From Methylocaldum szegediense (GTDB lineage: Bacteria > Pseudomonadota > Gammaproteobacteria > Methylococcales > Methylococcaceae), in contig NZ_OX458333.1 in the NCBI RefSeq assembly GCF_949769195.1, positions 3,539,001 through 3,603,000 on the forward strand: a DNA stretch of 64,000 nucleotides, written 5' to 3'. This document shows positions 27,789 through 37,451 of the stretch, piece after piece (the stretch's first letter is position 1; the number at the start of each line of letters is the position of its first letter). The notes beneath the pieces are model-generated. The model saw nothing but the letters and a program-made list of their open reading frames with translations, made no database searches and was not told where the DNA came from. Both the position numbers and the translations under genes were made by a program.

Positions 27789-27939
27789 ACGGTCTCCGAA
27801 TCTCTTGTATCGTACGCTGTTACGAGGTTGCCACCGTGTCGCAAAATATGTACGGCAGATACAGCTTCGTGATAACAGAGCGTAGTATCCGGCAAAAAAA
27901 CATTACGACTACAGCAATAAGATTCGGAGGAGAGGCATA

Positions 27940-28227
27940 ATGATAGGCGGTATCGTCGCGGTATTGATCGCATATTGGTTTTATCGCAGCGCGGAAGATC
28001 GGGGTCTTCCGGTTTTTCATTGGGCGTTCGCGGGGCTCTTGGCGTTCTATATTCCCAATTTCGCTTGGAGCCTGCTCGTCGCCAAGCCATGGGTGGCGTC
28101 ACTCCACGCGCAGCAGCCCACGCTCACGACCGGCCTGATCAACCTCTCGTCAGTCATACTCGGTCTCTTGTGCGCGGTGTTGGTTCGGTATTTCGTTTTG
28201 CTCAAGGCAGCCAAGGCACAGCAATAG
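27940..28227 (+). CDS. Small hypothetical membrane protein
   Basis: A 95-residue protein with three hydrophobic segments (about 3-14, 27-47, 63-88). The ATG at 27940 follows CGGAGGAGAGG, a strong ribosome site. It closes with a short basic tail, KAAKAQQ. No family is recognised. A shared terminator follows, convergent with the peroxiredoxin gene. Confidence 0.65.
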   Translation: MIGGIVAVLIAYWFYRSAEDRGLPVFHWAFAGLLAFYIPNFAWSLLVAKPWVASLHAQQPTLTTGLINLSSVILGLLCAVLVRYFVLLKAAKAQQ

Positions 28228-28237
28228 CCGGAAACAA

Positions 28238-28271
28238 AAACGCCCCGCAGGCTTGTGCCCGCGGGGCGTTT
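28238..28271. terminator. Bidirectional intrinsic terminator
   Basis: Arms AAACGCCCCGC and GCGGGGCGTTT with A-runs on one side and T on the other. It lies between the stop at 28227 and the convergent peroxiredoxin stop at 28298, so it can serve both genes. Confidence 0.85.
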
Positions 28272-28297
28272 GGCATTTAAGCAGGAACTTCCGGGAC

Positions 28298-28903
28298 TTA
28301 CAGGTTGGCGGCGTTCTTGCTCAGATACTCGGCGACGCCGTCGGGGCTGGCACTCATGCCGGATTTGCCCTTGTTCCAGCCGGCCGGGCACACTTCACCG
28401 TGCTCTTCGAAGAACTGGAGCGCGTCGACCATGCGGATGAGTTCATCCATGTTCCGGCCCAGCGGCAAGTCGTTGATGACCTGGTGACGGACGATGCCGT
28501 TCCGGTCGATCAGGAAGGTACCGCGATAAGCCACGGCAGCGCCTTCCACTTCCACGTCATAGGCCTTGGCGATTGCGTGACTGACGTCCGCCACCAAGGT
28601 GTACCGTACCGGTCCGATGCCGCCTTTCTCCACCGGCGTGTTCCGCCAGGCGTTGTGGGTGAACTGGGAGTCGATGGAAACCGCGATGACTTCGACGCCC
28701 CGCTGTTTGAATTGGTCGATACGGTGGTCGAGCGCGATCAATTCGGTCGGGCAGACGAAAGTGAAATCCAGCGGATAAAAGACGATGGCGGCATACTTGC
28801 CTTTAGTTTCCTTCGAGAACCAGTAATTATCGACGATCGTACCATCGCCTAGAACAGCGGCCGCTTGAAAGTCCGGGGCGGGTTTACCGACTAATACGCT
28901 CAT
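28298..28903 (-). CDS. Typical 2-Cys peroxiredoxin (AhpC/Prx1 type)
   Basis: A 201-residue peroxidase. The peroxidatic Cys51 lies in FTFVCPTE and the resolving Cys in EVCPAGW near residue 170, with the catalytic Thr and the Arg of the active site in place. It reduces hydrogen peroxide, organic peroxides or peroxynitrite using thioredoxin or AhpF-type reductants. ATG 28903, behind AAAGGAGA, is preferred; the preceding codon is TTG. No AhpF or OxyR gene adjoins it. Confidence 0.95.
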   Translation of the reverse strand: MSVLVGKPAPDFQAAAVLGDGTIVDNYWFSKETKGKYAAIVFYPLDFTFVCPTELIALDHRIDQFKQRGVEVIAVSIDSQFTHNAWRNTPVEKGGIGPVRYTLVADVSHAIAKAYDVEVEGAAVAYRGTFLIDRNGIVRHQVINDLPLGRNMDELIRMVDALQFFEEHGEVCPAGWNKGKSGMSASPDGVAEYLSKNAANL

Positions 28904-29182
28904 CAAACGTCTCCTTTAATAATCGTGTCAGGTTTAGATGGACTGGCCGTGAGCCACGGAACGCGGTTCAGTAGCTTCGACGGCTTCGGTCATCCGTTGA
29001 AATGACGGCCGAAAAACAAAAATCAAGAGCCACCGATTCTACACAAAACTAGTCAGAAATTCTTCTCGCGATTCGTGTTCAAGACAGTCGGAAAAGCCTT
29101 CACGCTTGGGCCGCCGCTTGTTGTTCAACAGGAGATACAGTGTTTGTTTGTTCGAAACAGCGGCCGGGATGCGGTCGGCGAG

Positions 29183-30160
29183 TCAGAAGAACAGTCCGGA
29201 TTCGGGAGAGGACGCCGAGGCATAGCGGCGGCGCGGCATGCGGCCGGCGAGAAACGCTTCGCGACCAGCTTCCACGGCTTTTTTCATTGCTTCGGCCATT
29301 AATACGGGATTTTTCGCTTCAGCGATGGCGGTATTCATCAACACGCCGTCACAGCCGAGTTCCATGGCGACTGCGGCGTCCGAGGCCGTGCCCACGCCCG
29401 CATCCACCAGAATGGGAACCTTGGCGTTCTCGACGATGGTCAGAATGTTGTAAGGGTTGCGTATGCCGAGCCCGGAACCGATCGGCGCGGCGAGCGGCAT
29501 CACGGCGACGCAGCCGAGTTCCTCGAGCCGTTTGGCCACTACCGGGTCGTCGTTGGTGTAAACCATGACCTGGAAACCCTCTTTGACCAGGATTTCGGCG
29601 GCAGCCAAGGTGCCGGTGACGTCCGGATACAGTGTCTTGGGATCGCCCAGGACTTCGAGCTTGACTAGGTTGTGGCCGTCTAAAAGCTCGCGTGCGAGCC
29701 GGCAGGTACGTACCGCGTCATCCACGGTGTAACAGCCAGCCGTGTTGGGCAGCAGGGTGTAGCGATCCGGCGGAACCGCATCGAGCAGATTCGGCTGACC
29801 GGGATCTTGTCCGATGTTACTGCGGCGTATCGCGATCGTGACGATCTCGGCTCCGGATGCTTCCACGCAGCGGCGGGTTTCGTCCAGATCCTTGTACTTC
29901 CCTGTCCCGATCAGGAGCCTTGAACGGTAGGTGCGGCCGGCGATGACCAGGGGATCGGCCTGTCCGCCGCCGATGGCGTGTACGATTTCTATTTTATCGT
30001 CCATAGCGAGTCGGTAATCTTCATAGTGTCCGTGGGGCACGATTTCGCGGTTCACTTCCACGGCGATGCGTTTGCCGGTCAGCTTCAACTCGGTAATGAG
30101 GTCGGCCAGCGTCGCTCCATCGGCTATGACACGCGGTTCGCCGTTGACAAAAATGCGCAT
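29183..30160 (-). CDS. thiG: Fused sulfur carrier ThiS and thiazole synthase ThiG
   Basis: A 325-residue bifunctional protein. Residues 1-66 are a complete ThiS, ending in the AIGGG tail; the frame then runs without a stop into [22 protein letters not shown], the normal start of ThiG. ThiG motifs include the lysine region of [21 protein letters not shown] and [17 protein letters not shown]. ThiG assembles the thiazole of thiamin using sulfur from the ThiS C-terminal thiocarboxylate, so a blocked ThiS tail is chemically awkward; such ThiSG fusions are annotated in other bacteria. It ends 3 bases after the aroG stop side, suggesting co-transcription with the DAHP synthase gene. Confidence 0.92.
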   Translation of the reverse strand: MRIFVNGEPRVIADGATLADLITELKLTGKRIAVEVNREIVPHGHYEDYRLAMDDKIEIVHAIGGGQADPLVIAGRTYRSRLLIGTGKYKDLDETRRCVEASGAEIVTIAIRRSNIGQDPGQPNLLDAVPPDRYTLLPNTAGCYTVDDAVRTCRLARELLDGHNLVKLEVLGDPKTLYPDVTGTLAAAEILVKEGFQVMVYTNDDPVVAKRLEELGCVAVMPLAAPIGSGLGIRNPYNILTIVENAKVPILVDAGVGTASDAAVAMELGCDGVLMNTAIAEAKNPVLMAEAMKKAVEAGREAFLAGRMPRRRYASASSPESGLFF

Positions 30161-30163
30161 GGG

Positions 30164-31297
30164 TCAAGCACTCGATCGGGTCAGTCCTGCGGTTGTCCTC
30201 TGGCGGCTATGCTGGCGCCGCCTGGCCACGCCTTGGGCCAGACGTTGCAGCAGAGACTTGCTGTCGTCCCAGCCGAGACAAGGATCGGTGATGCTCAGGC
30301 CGTATTCCAGAGGTTTGTGTGGTTCGAGTTTCTGATTACCGGCTTTCAAATGGCTTTCGATCATGACGCCAAAAATACGGTAATCCCCGGCCTCGAGCTG
30401 CGCCACCACATCCATGCCCACGCTCAATTGGCGCAAATAGTCCTTCATGCAGTTGGCATGACTGAAATCGATCATGATGTTGGGCGGCAAGCCTGCCTTT
30501 TCTAGGGCTTTAGCCGTGGCATCTACGCTTGCGGCATCGTAGTTCGGCTCCTTTCCCCCACGCAAGATGATGTGGCTGTCCTCGTTGCCGGTGGTCGAAA
30601 AAATGGCCGAATGGCCCGCCTTGGTCAGCGACAAAAAATGATGTGGACGTCTGGCCGCACCGATGGCGTCGATCGCGACTTTGATACCGCCGTCAGTGCC
30701 ATTTTTGAAACCGACGGGGCAGGAAAGCCCTGAAGCCAATTCGCGGTGCACTTGGCTCTCTGTGGTACGCGCTCCGATGGCACCCCAGGCGATGAGGTCT
30801 GATACGTATTGCGGCGTGATGAGGTCGAGATATTCGGTCGCGGCCGGCATGCCCATCTGATTGAGATTGAGCAGCAGTTCACGGGCCAGTCGGAGCCCTT
30901 TATTGATATTGAAGCTCTCGTCCAGGCATGGGTCGTTGATCAAGCCTTTCCAGCCGATTGTCGTCCGAGGTTTCTCGAAATAGACCCGCATCACGATCAC
31001 CAGGTCGTCGGCCAATTCCCGCTTCACTTCCAGCAAACGACTGGCGTACTCCAGGGCGGCTTTGGGGTCGTGAATCGAGCATGGGCCGATGACGACGAGC
31101 AGGCGGTCGTCCTCGCCGGCGAGAATACGGTGAATTTCCCGGCGCGCTTGCAAGGTCGTAAGCGCGGCATCCTGTGTAATGGGAAATTCTTCGTGGACTT
31201 GTATCGGCGGAATCACTTCCTTGATTTCGCAAATGCGTAGGTCATCCGTGTTGTATTCGTTGTGCATTCCCGCCATGATTTCCGAAAGCTTTTTCAT
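30164..31297 (-). CDS. aroG: 3-deoxy-7-phosphoheptulonate synthase (DAHP synthase, AroG type)
   Basis: A 377-residue class I DAHP synthase, first enzyme of the shikimate pathway. VVIGPCSIHDP, RVYFEKPRTTIGWKGLINDP, GARTTESQVHRELASGLS and ILRGGKEPNY carry the metal, phosphoenolpyruvate and erythrose-4-phosphate residues. Homologues start near MHNEYNTDDLRI (codon 11), so the true start may be 31267. The last 25 residues are basic and unlike E. coli AroG. It precedes thiSG with 3 bases between. Its place next to a pigment cluster that uses a chorismatase suggests, but does not prove, a role in feeding chorismate. Confidence 0.94.
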   Translation of the reverse strand: MKKLSEIMAGMHNEYNTDDLRICEIKEVIPPIQVHEEFPITQDAALTTLQARREIHRILAGEDDRLLVVIGPCSIHDPKAALEYASRLLEVKRELADDLVIVMRVYFEKPRTTIGWKGLINDPCLDESFNINKGLRLARELLLNLNQMGMPAATEYLDLITPQYVSDLIAWGAIGARTTESQVHRELASGLSCPVGFKNGTDGGIKVAIDAIGAARRPHHFLSLTKAGHSAIFSTTGNEDSHIILRGGKEPNYDAASVDATAKALEKAGLPPNIMIDFSHANCMKDYLRQLSVGMDVVAQLEAGDYRIFGVMIESHLKAGNQKLEPHKPLEYGLSITDPCLGWDDSKSLLQRLAQGVARRRQHSRQRTTAGLTRSSA

Positions 31298-31452
31298 CGC
31301 CTTGTCTTACCGCAGAAATCGTCTTGTTTGCCTGACATAGAAGCGCATTAAATAAAAAGTTAGGTATTGTACTCGTCCGAGTAGTGTGGTTCTACCCGAT
31401 GAGGCGTTCTCCTTAAAAAAAGAAACAACCATCGATGCCGCGCAGGTTCAGT

Positions 31453-31893
31453 TCAACCGGGCAGAAAAACCGAGATTCTGCCCAAGAGAAGAGGGCCGTC
31501 GTTCGATTCCATCGATTCCACGGAAAAAGCGTACAGCAAGCCAGTTTCATTTCCGTGACGGATTTCCGCGCGAATGACGAGATCGGATTCGATTTCGTCC
31601 AGGCGATCGACGGCAAGTTCCAGTTCGCGGATGGACGCGAGATAGCCTGGCTTCGCCGGACCGTTTGGTGGTCCGGCCAAGAGACTTCCGTGGATCGCAA
31701 CCGCCTGACCGGCGTATTCGACGCCGCACAGGGCGCTTAGCCCTTCATCGCGGCGCAGCGGATGATCCGGCCGCCGGTGGCTGGTTGCCAAAGCGACGAT
31801 GCGGGTTTCGTCCCAGTCGAGCACACCGTCTAGTAGGCACATCGCTCCGGTATGCGGGAGCAAAGCCGTGAGTTCGCTTTGACTTAGGCGCAT
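31453..31893 (-). CDS. Aryl-polyene 3-hydroxyacyl-ACP dehydratase (ApeP-like)
   Basis: A 146-residue hotdog-fold protein. LLPHTGAMCLLDGVLDWDE at the N-terminus, with the catalytic His and the following Asp, and LCGVEYAGQAVAIHG in the central helix are typical of ApeP-type dehydratases. These remove water during polyene chain extension on an acyl carrier protein. It is last in a five-gene minus-strand block and its start overlaps the upstream ketosynthase-like gene by 10 bases. Confidence 0.85.
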   Translation of the reverse strand: MRLSQSELTALLPHTGAMCLLDGVLDWDETRIVALATSHRRPDHPLRRDEGLSALCGVEYAGQAVAIHGSLLAGPPNGPAKPGYLASIRELELAVDRLDEIESDLVIRAEIRHGNETGLLYAFSVESMESNDGPLLLGRISVFLPG

Positions 31894-32669
31894 GGCGTCA
31901 GTTCGACCCGCAAGTGTCCAAAACTCAGCTTGACGGATTCGCAGCGGGCCAGGGCGGCCAATAGCGGCAGGCTTCGGGCCGCTGGATTGCCGAGGCGCAA
32001 GGCTTCGAGACCCGGATCTTGCATACGTGCGGCATCGTCCGAGTCGGCGTCCGCGAAATCGATTGCTAGTTCCGCAAGTTTGAGCTCCGATGGGGCAGGG
32101 GCAAGCAACAGCGACGCAGCGAACGGTGCCAGCAACGGACGAGCCCGGAGAATCGGCTGCAGCGGCGGAAAATCATAGGCAACCAGCAGGCCCCGGGTTC
32201 CTTCGATCAAAGTCTGTCCGGCCGTTTCCAAAAGTCCCATGGCGAAAGAGTCGTCGAAGCACGACAGGCTGGTGGATGCCTTCCGCGAGCCGGTCGCGAT
32301 GCCCCAGTAGCCAGACGCCGCGTTGTGCACGGAGTTGTGGAACTGGGTTGGCGATATCAACCGTTCGGGGGTTGCCAGTTCTTCGAAAATCCGATGAATG
32401 GTTTCGACTTCGCCTCCGGAGGACGAAAAGACCGTCGCTACTTCAGTCGCGTTCATGTCTGGCGGAAGCGCTTGTTCCGCGGCGTCAATCGCAAGCCGCG
32501 TGACAGCGGTGCTCCTTCGGCGCTCCGCGGTAGGCAACCGTCTGGCTTGGAGCCGCGGCAGCTCGCCGCCCGTGTATGCTCGCCGCCCCGCCAAGATTTC
32601 GCGGCTTTCGTTCCAGCACGGCAGACCAGGGCCGATGATACCTACGCCTTCGACGAATACTCGAATCAT
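31884..32669 (-). CDS. Beta-ketoacyl synthase-like chain-length factor (ApeC-like)
   Basis: A 261-residue protein with the thiolase-fold halves of a ketosynthase but short for a full enzyme (about 400 residues). VFSSSGGEVETIHRIFEEL and FHNSVHNAASGYWGIATGS are typical of the aryl-polyene chain-length factor ApeC. It pairs with the full ketosynthase and probably sets chain length rather than condensing by itself. ATG 32669 overlaps the ketosynthase stop as ATGA, so the two are coupled. Longer upstream reading in this frame is only a shadow of that gene. Confidence 0.82.
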   Translation of the reverse strand: MIRVFVEGVGIIGPGLPCWNESREILAGRRAYTGGELPRLQARRLPTAERRRSTAVTRLAIDAAEQALPPDMNATEVATVFSSSGGEVETIHRIFEELATPERLISPTQFHNSVHNAASGYWGIATGSRKASTSLSCFDDSFAMGLLETAGQTLIEGTRGLLVAYDFPPLQPILRARPLLAPFAASLLLAPAPSELKLAELAIDFADADSDDAARMQDPGLEALRLGNPAARSLPLLAALARCESVKLSFGHLRVELTPCA

Positions 32670-33853
32670 GAGCGTTTCCCGAGAACTAGGCTGGCGTTGT
32701 TTCCGCCAAAACCGAAGGCGTTGCTGAGAACGGTTCGCACCTGCCGTCGCAGTTCCTCGGTCGCGATCCAGGAAGCGATTTCCGGATCGACCCGTTCGGT
32801 GTTCAGGCTGCGCGGCACGAAGCTTTCGCGCAGGCTCAGGCAACTCACGACGACGTTCACGATCCCCGCCGCTCCTAGCGTATGGCCGGTCCAGCCCTTG
32901 ATTGAACTGCATGGGACTCTGGCGCCAAGAATGCGGAATACGGCCTTGTCCTCGGCGGTGTCGTTGGCCTTTGTGGCGGTGCCGTGCAGATTGATATAGT
33001 CGATCGCTTCGCGCTCCATGCCGGCGCGATCCATGGCTTGGGCCATGGCTTCGGCGGCACCGAGTCCGTCCGGATGCGGCGAAGACATGTGATAAGCATC
33101 GGTACTTTCGCCGTAGCCGAGCAGTGCGATGTCGCCGTCGCAGCGATCCGGCTTTTCCAGTAGGGCGAAGCCGGCCGCTTCCCCGATGGAAATGCCATTG
33201 CGTTCTGCATCGGCAGGCCGGCACGGAGTGGAGGAAACCAGTTCGAGTGCAGTGAAGCCATAAAGGGTGGTAAAGCAGAGACTGTCGACGCCTCCGACGA
33301 CCGCCGCATCGCACAGCCCGGTTTGAATCAGGCGTGCGGCACTCGCGAAAACCTTACTACTGGATGAACAGGCTGTGGAGATGACGGAAGCAGGGCCATG
33401 CAAATCGAGATAGCGTCGGGTGAAATCGCCGACGGAAAAGGTGTTCTGGGTTTGCCGGTAGCGGAAATCGGGCGGCAGCGCGCCGGTTTCCGGATCGCGC
33501 CGGCGATAAGCGGATTCAGTTTCCAGGATACCGGACGTGCTGGTGCCTAGGATCACCGCGATTCTTTCCGGCCCGTATCGCCGACGGGCGCTTTTCACGG
33601 CGTCGATAAATCCGTCCTGTTCCAGGCCGATTCGGGCGAGGCGATTGTTGCGGCAATCATAATCGCTCAAGCGTCCTTTGATCGGTTCGTCCTCGATTCC
33701 CTCGACCCGTCCGATATAGGTATCCAGTTCGGCTCCCGGAAAATCGCAATAGCGGAGGCCGCTGCGCTGTTCCCGAAGCGCCGCTAAGGTCGCGGACAAC
33801 CCTCTGCCCAGGCTGCTGGTCAGGGTGAACGCGGAAAGAATCAAAGGCTGCAT
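32666..33853 (-). CDS. Beta-ketoacyl-ACP synthase (ApeO/FabF-like)
   Basis: A 395-residue condensing enzyme. The nucleophile Cys is in STACSSSSK; the two His residues are in NLHGTATKAND and GWTGHTLGAAG; the FGFGGNN loop closes the fold. It elongates acyl chains with malonyl-ACP and, with the chain-length factor, should make the polyene. MQPLILSAF at 33853 is preferred over the longer reading from 33901. Gene order after the exporter and before the chain-length factor matches aryl-polyene clusters. Confidence 0.88.
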   Translation of the reverse strand: MQPLILSAFTLTSSLGRGLSATLAALREQRSGLRYCDFPGAELDTYIGRVEGIEDEPIKGRLSDYDCRNNRLARIGLEQDGFIDAVKSARRRYGPERIAVILGTSTSGILETESAYRRRDPETGALPPDFRYRQTQNTFSVGDFTRRYLDLHGPASVISTACSSSSKVFASAARLIQTGLCDAAVVGGVDSLCFTTLYGFTALELVSSTPCRPADAERNGISIGEAAGFALLEKPDRCDGDIALLGYGESTDAYHMSSPHPDGLGAAEAMAQAMDRAGMEREAIDYINLHGTATKANDTAEDKAVFRILGARVPCSSIKGWTGHTLGAAGIVNVVVSCLSLRESFVPRSLNTERVDPEIASWIATEELRRQVRTVLSNAFGFGGNNASLVLGKRS

Positions 33854-33904
33854 CGAGTCGGTTTGGAGAAAGATAGCGTCAGATTGAGACGTGAGAATCA
33901 AATA

Positions 33905-36220
33905 TTATGCCGAAGACAAATTCCGCCTGGCCAGCATTGCCGCGAAAAGAACCGAGAGAGCCGCACCCATGGCCACGGTGCTACCGATGGCCTTGAGGAG
34001 GCCGACCTTTGACGTGGCCAGAATGCCGAAGGCGGTTACTGCGCTGAAGCTGCAAATGAGCAACGACAGGAGGGTTCGGTTGCGCTCCTCAGGTGTTCGG
34101 CAGGGTTTGTTGAAGAACAAGGCCTGATCCATGCCCAGCCCCATCACCAGGAGCAAGGACACGAGGTGATAGAGCGACAGCCCGCCGTGGAGTCGCATCA
34201 ACACGGCCGCGGTTACGAATGCCGCCGCGGCCATGGGGGTCAAGACCCGCAGCATGCCGCTTACGGAGCGAAGCCCCAAAGACAGCAAGATCACGATGGC
34301 AATGAGACTCGCACCGAGCAGGTGTACGGCTTCGCGCCGGTAATCCCGGAGCAGGCGGCTCGAAGCCTCGCGAAGATCGAGATAGATCAGGTTCCCGTCC
34401 CCCGCGATCGCCGCCTGCAGCGCCGCAGGATCGGTTACCCCGACGAGCGGAACCAGGGCAACCCAGAGCTCGCTGTGTCGGAAGAGAAGCGACTCGACTT
34501 TGAGTCGGAACGACGTCCCGGCAAAGCTCGTTTCGGTTAGCAGCGGCGCCTGTTTCGCCCGCGAGACATCCGCTAGAAAAGGTTCGAACGCATCGGGCTT
34601 GAAAGACGTCTTCCGCAGGGTTTCGTTTAGAGTCCGTCGCAGAGTCTCGGTTTCCGGCAAGGCTGACTGTCTCAAGCTTTGCGTTTCTCGGCTGGGCAGG
34701 TAGAGCGCCGCCATGTCGAAACCGGTCATCGTTCCGTTTTCGACCAACGGCTGCAGAATATCTCTCAGACGCTCGCTCCGGCGCAAGGCAGTCTCATCGG
34801 TGTCACCGGTCACGACGATGAGCTGGCGAAGATCCGGCGCGCCGAGATCGCGACGCAGAGCTTCATCCAACACTTTGCGCGACTCGGGCACTGGGCTTAG
34901 AGTCTCGATGTCGTCATTCCATAACGGCGTGCCAGAACTGGCGATCGAAGCGACCGCGGCCAGAATCAGCAAGGGTGGAACCAGACGGAACCGCCGCAGC
35001 TGATCGAGCAGTTCATCCGCATGCAGCCCTCTGACCACTCGCTCGGATAAATTGATGTGGTCGGGCATGAGCGCCGGCATAATCCAGCGGCAGGTCAGCC
35101 CGGCGGCCAATAGCCCTGTCGCCGCGAAAATGCCCAACTGGGAAAGACCCTCGAATCCGGAAAACAGCATCGCGCTAAAGCCGGCGACGTTCGTGAGTAT
35201 CCCGAGCCGAAGCGTCGGCCAGATCAGCTGCACCGTCCGGCGGCTGCTCTCTCCGCGCCGAATGTGGGTGAACAGGTGATTGGGATAGTCGGCGGCGACG
35301 CCGATCAGGGTCGCGCCGAAACCCAGCGTAATGCCGTGTATCCCGCCGAACCATAGGCTTACCGTGCAGGTGCCGGCCAGCGCTCCGGTCGCCAACGGCA
35401 CCAGCCCGAGCAGGATCGCTCGCAGCGAGCGGTAAATCGCAGCGAGCAGCAGCGTGATGGCCACGGAATTGAGCAGAGACAGCCGCACCGCGTCCTCCGT
35501 GATCATGGCGTTGGCTTCTACCGAAAATGCGCCCGGCCCGCTCAAGATCAGCTTGATCGGACGAGTTCCTTTGACCGCGGCGAAACTCTCCCGAATCGAG
35601 GCCACCGCCTTGGCTTGGGCATCCAGGTCGAAGGCGGGCGCCTTCGTCTCCGCGATGAGCAGCGCCCGGCGGCCGTCCGGCGAAAACCAGACGCTCCGGC
35701 GCAGCGGCGGGCCTGAGGATGTCATCCAGATCCGTAAGACTTCGAAGAATTCGCCGGTCGGGTCGCGAGGCAGGAATTCTTTTCCGAGCAAGCCGGCCGG
35801 CGATGCGAGTTCCGCGAGACGTGCGTCCAGCGCCTGTCTTAACCCTTCCGGGCTGAACCGCTGCTCGGTGACCTTGGGGCTCAAGAGATAGCGGTTTTCG
35901 AATAGAAAAGTCCGGTCGGTGGCCGAAAGCCCCTGGGTTCCGTTGTCGACCCGCACGAACGCGTCGTTCTGCCGCAGCCGCCCCGCCAATTGTTGGCTGA
36001 CCTCTGCGAGATCGGATTCGTCGCTTCCTTCGAGAGCCATAAGTAAAAGGCGGGAAGCCACGCCATGACGTAGCTGCTCGATCAGAATCTGCTCCGCGGT
36101 TCCGGCCTTTTTCGGCAGAAAATGGGTGAGGTCGGTGGACACCGGCGTGCGGAACAACGCGACCCATGCGCCGACTCCCATGAGGACCAGCCAGACGACG
36201 ACTGGGAGGCGCTCCCTCAT
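33905..36220 (-). CDS. MMPL/RND-type exporter of the aryl-polyene cluster
   Basis: A 771-residue membrane protein with two repeats, each a long extracytoplasmic loop followed by about five membrane helices. First-block GFGATLIGVAADYPNHLFTH and second-block LLVMGLGMDQALFF are the usual RND/MMPL helix-4 motifs. Aryl-polyene clusters carry such predicted exporters to move the lipid-linked pigment toward the outer membrane. ATG 36220 overlaps the LolA-like stop as ATGA. About 50 bases follow before the ketosynthase gene. Confidence 0.85.
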   Translation of the reverse strand: MRERLPVVVWLVLMGVGAWVALFRTPVSTDLTHFLPKKAGTAEQILIEQLRHGVASRLLLMALEGSDESDLAEVSQQLAGRLRQNDAFVRVDNGTQGLSATDRTFLFENRYLLSPKVTEQRFSPEGLRQALDARLAELASPAGLLGKEFLPRDPTGEFFEVLRIWMTSSGPPLRRSVWFSPDGRRALLIAETKAPAFDLDAQAKAVASIRESFAAVKGTRPIKLILSGPGAFSVEANAMITEDAVRLSLLNSVAITLLLAAIYRSLRAILLGLVPLATGALAGTCTVSLWFGGIHGITLGFGATLIGVAADYPNHLFTHIRRGESSRRTVQLIWPTLRLGILTNVAGFSAMLFSGFEGLSQLGIFAATGLLAAGLTCRWIMPALMPDHINLSERVVRGLHADELLDQLRRFRLVPPLLILAAVASIASSGTPLWNDDIETLSPVPESRKVLDEALRRDLGAPDLRQLIVVTGDTDETALRRSERLRDILQPLVENGTMTGFDMAALYLPSRETQSLRQSALPETETLRRTLNETLRKTSFKPDAFEPFLADVSRAKQAPLLTETSFAGTSFRLKVESLLFRHSELWVALVPLVGVTDPAALQAAIAGDGNLIYLDLREASSRLLRDYRREAVHLLGASLIAIVILLSLGLRSVSGMLRVLTPMAAAAFVTAAVLMRLHGGLSLYHLVSLLLVMGLGMDQALFFNKPCRTPEERNRTLLSLLICSFSAVTAFGILATSKVGLLKAIGSTVAMGAALSVLFAAMLARRNLSSA

Positions 36221-36849
36221 GGCTGATGCTCGATGATCATGATGGAAATGTCGCCTCCGGTTTCCTCGATTTCGACGCGATCTATGCGGTCGCCGCTGCC
36301 TCGAACGCGAACGAACCGAACCAGCTTGGCCATGTCGGGCTCTATGGGCACCAGGGCAAGCAGCCAATTGCGTTCCGAGCCGCCGAAACTAACTTTGTAA
36401 AACCGGTTCAAGGTCTCGATGTCGCCCGCCAGCGGCGCTCGGATGCCTTCCACGAAAGCCCAGATGGCGGGCTGGGATGCGAGTGAAAGCGTTTGCTTGA
36501 TGCCTTTGCCGGGATTTTCGATAGTGAGTGAATCGCCGTCCACCGTATAGCGCTCCTCGAACGGAGACAGCACGTGTTTTTCGAGAAATGCCGGCGCACG
36601 ATAGCTCAGCGTGCCACTCAGACGCATGGGCTCTTTAAGGAGCGCTATAGTCTTGATTTCGATAAAACGCTTCTCGCCGCCTTCGACCTGGGATAGAGCG
36701 GCCATCAGCGCATCAACATCCCAGCGCTCGGCCGCGGTGGCTAGCGTGGTTGTGAAAAGCAAACCCCATAGAATTCCGAGCCATTGCAAGATTTGCCGTA
36801 TACCGGAGGTCGGGCGGCAAGGCTCGTCCGTTGTCATTTTAGAAGTCAT
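36217..36849 (-). CDS. LolA-like periplasmic carrier of the aryl-polyene cluster
   Basis: A 210-residue protein with a signal segment (WLGILWGLLFTTTLATA, cleavage near AERWD). The mature part resembles the LolA lipoprotein carrier fold: FIEIKTIALLKEPMRLSGTLSYRAPAFLEKHV. Outer-membrane carriers of this kind accompany aryl-polyene exporters. It is the first gene of block 1 and its stop overlaps the exporter start. An alternative start at the fifth codon is possible. Confidence 0.8.
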   Translation of the reverse strand: MTSKMTTDEPCRPTSGIRQILQWLGILWGLLFTTTLATAAERWDVDALMAALSQVEGGEKRFIEIKTIALLKEPMRLSGTLSYRAPAFLEKHVLSPFEERYTVDGDSLTIENPGKGIKQTLSLASQPAIWAFVEGIRAPLAGDIETLNRFYKVSFGGSERNWLLALVPIEPDMAKLVRFVRVRGSGDRIDRVEIEETGGDISIMIIEHQP

Positions 36850-37451
36850 AGCATGCTTATCGCTTTGTGCGGGTAGACAGAAGTCGGCTAAATTTTGGCC
36901 GCGGCGAGATGGTTAAAAAAGTTACGGATAGCGTTATCGGTGATTGCTAAAGGCTGCAGAGGATATGCTGAAAGACGGCCGTTGTGTGATCCAATGTTCT
37001 GTCAAACGTCCACGTTAATGGAAAAGCTTCGGTCGGTATGGAATGGCATTTTGCGCGCGTCGGTAGCAGCCGATTCGTGTTCCGCCCCCTGCCTTTTATC
37101 GCCCTGGTCATCCGTAACCCGTCGCTCGGCCTTCTTGGCGCGGAAACGGATGCGATGTTCCTCCAAGATTTTGTTGAAAAAGTACAAGCAACGGTCTTGC
37201 TCGCTAACTGGCCTCTGGATAGCCTAAATCTCCATTGAGTCATGTTCGGTAAGGCGTTTTCTGATGACTGGGCATGCCATAATGATTCTTATCGTGTTGT
37301 GAACCATATTAATTAATGTTTAGCCGCTTAGGCGGTTCAAAATCTAAGCCACACCCGAACCGCCTTTGAACTTGGCGAAGAGAAAACCGCCGGTAAGGCA
37401 ATTTGAGGTGCTCTAGCATTCCCGAGTTTCGCGTCGAGCGACGTCATTCCG
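36850..37451. other. Intergenic region with an inverted repeat
   Basis: About 600 bases between the divergent LolA-like and AlgI-like genes. AGGCGGTTC (37330-37338) and GAACCGCCT (37357-37365) form a 9-bp inverted repeat with a 18-base loop; it could be a protein site or a leader structure for the rightward gene. Several open frames are present on both strands but none has a ribosome site or known motif. Confidence 0.4.

Noticed and set aside
37002-37187. Minus-strand frame with FFNKILEEHRIRFRAKKAE in the gap between divergent genes
   Set aside because: Helical-looking but without start signal; the opposite strand is equally open.
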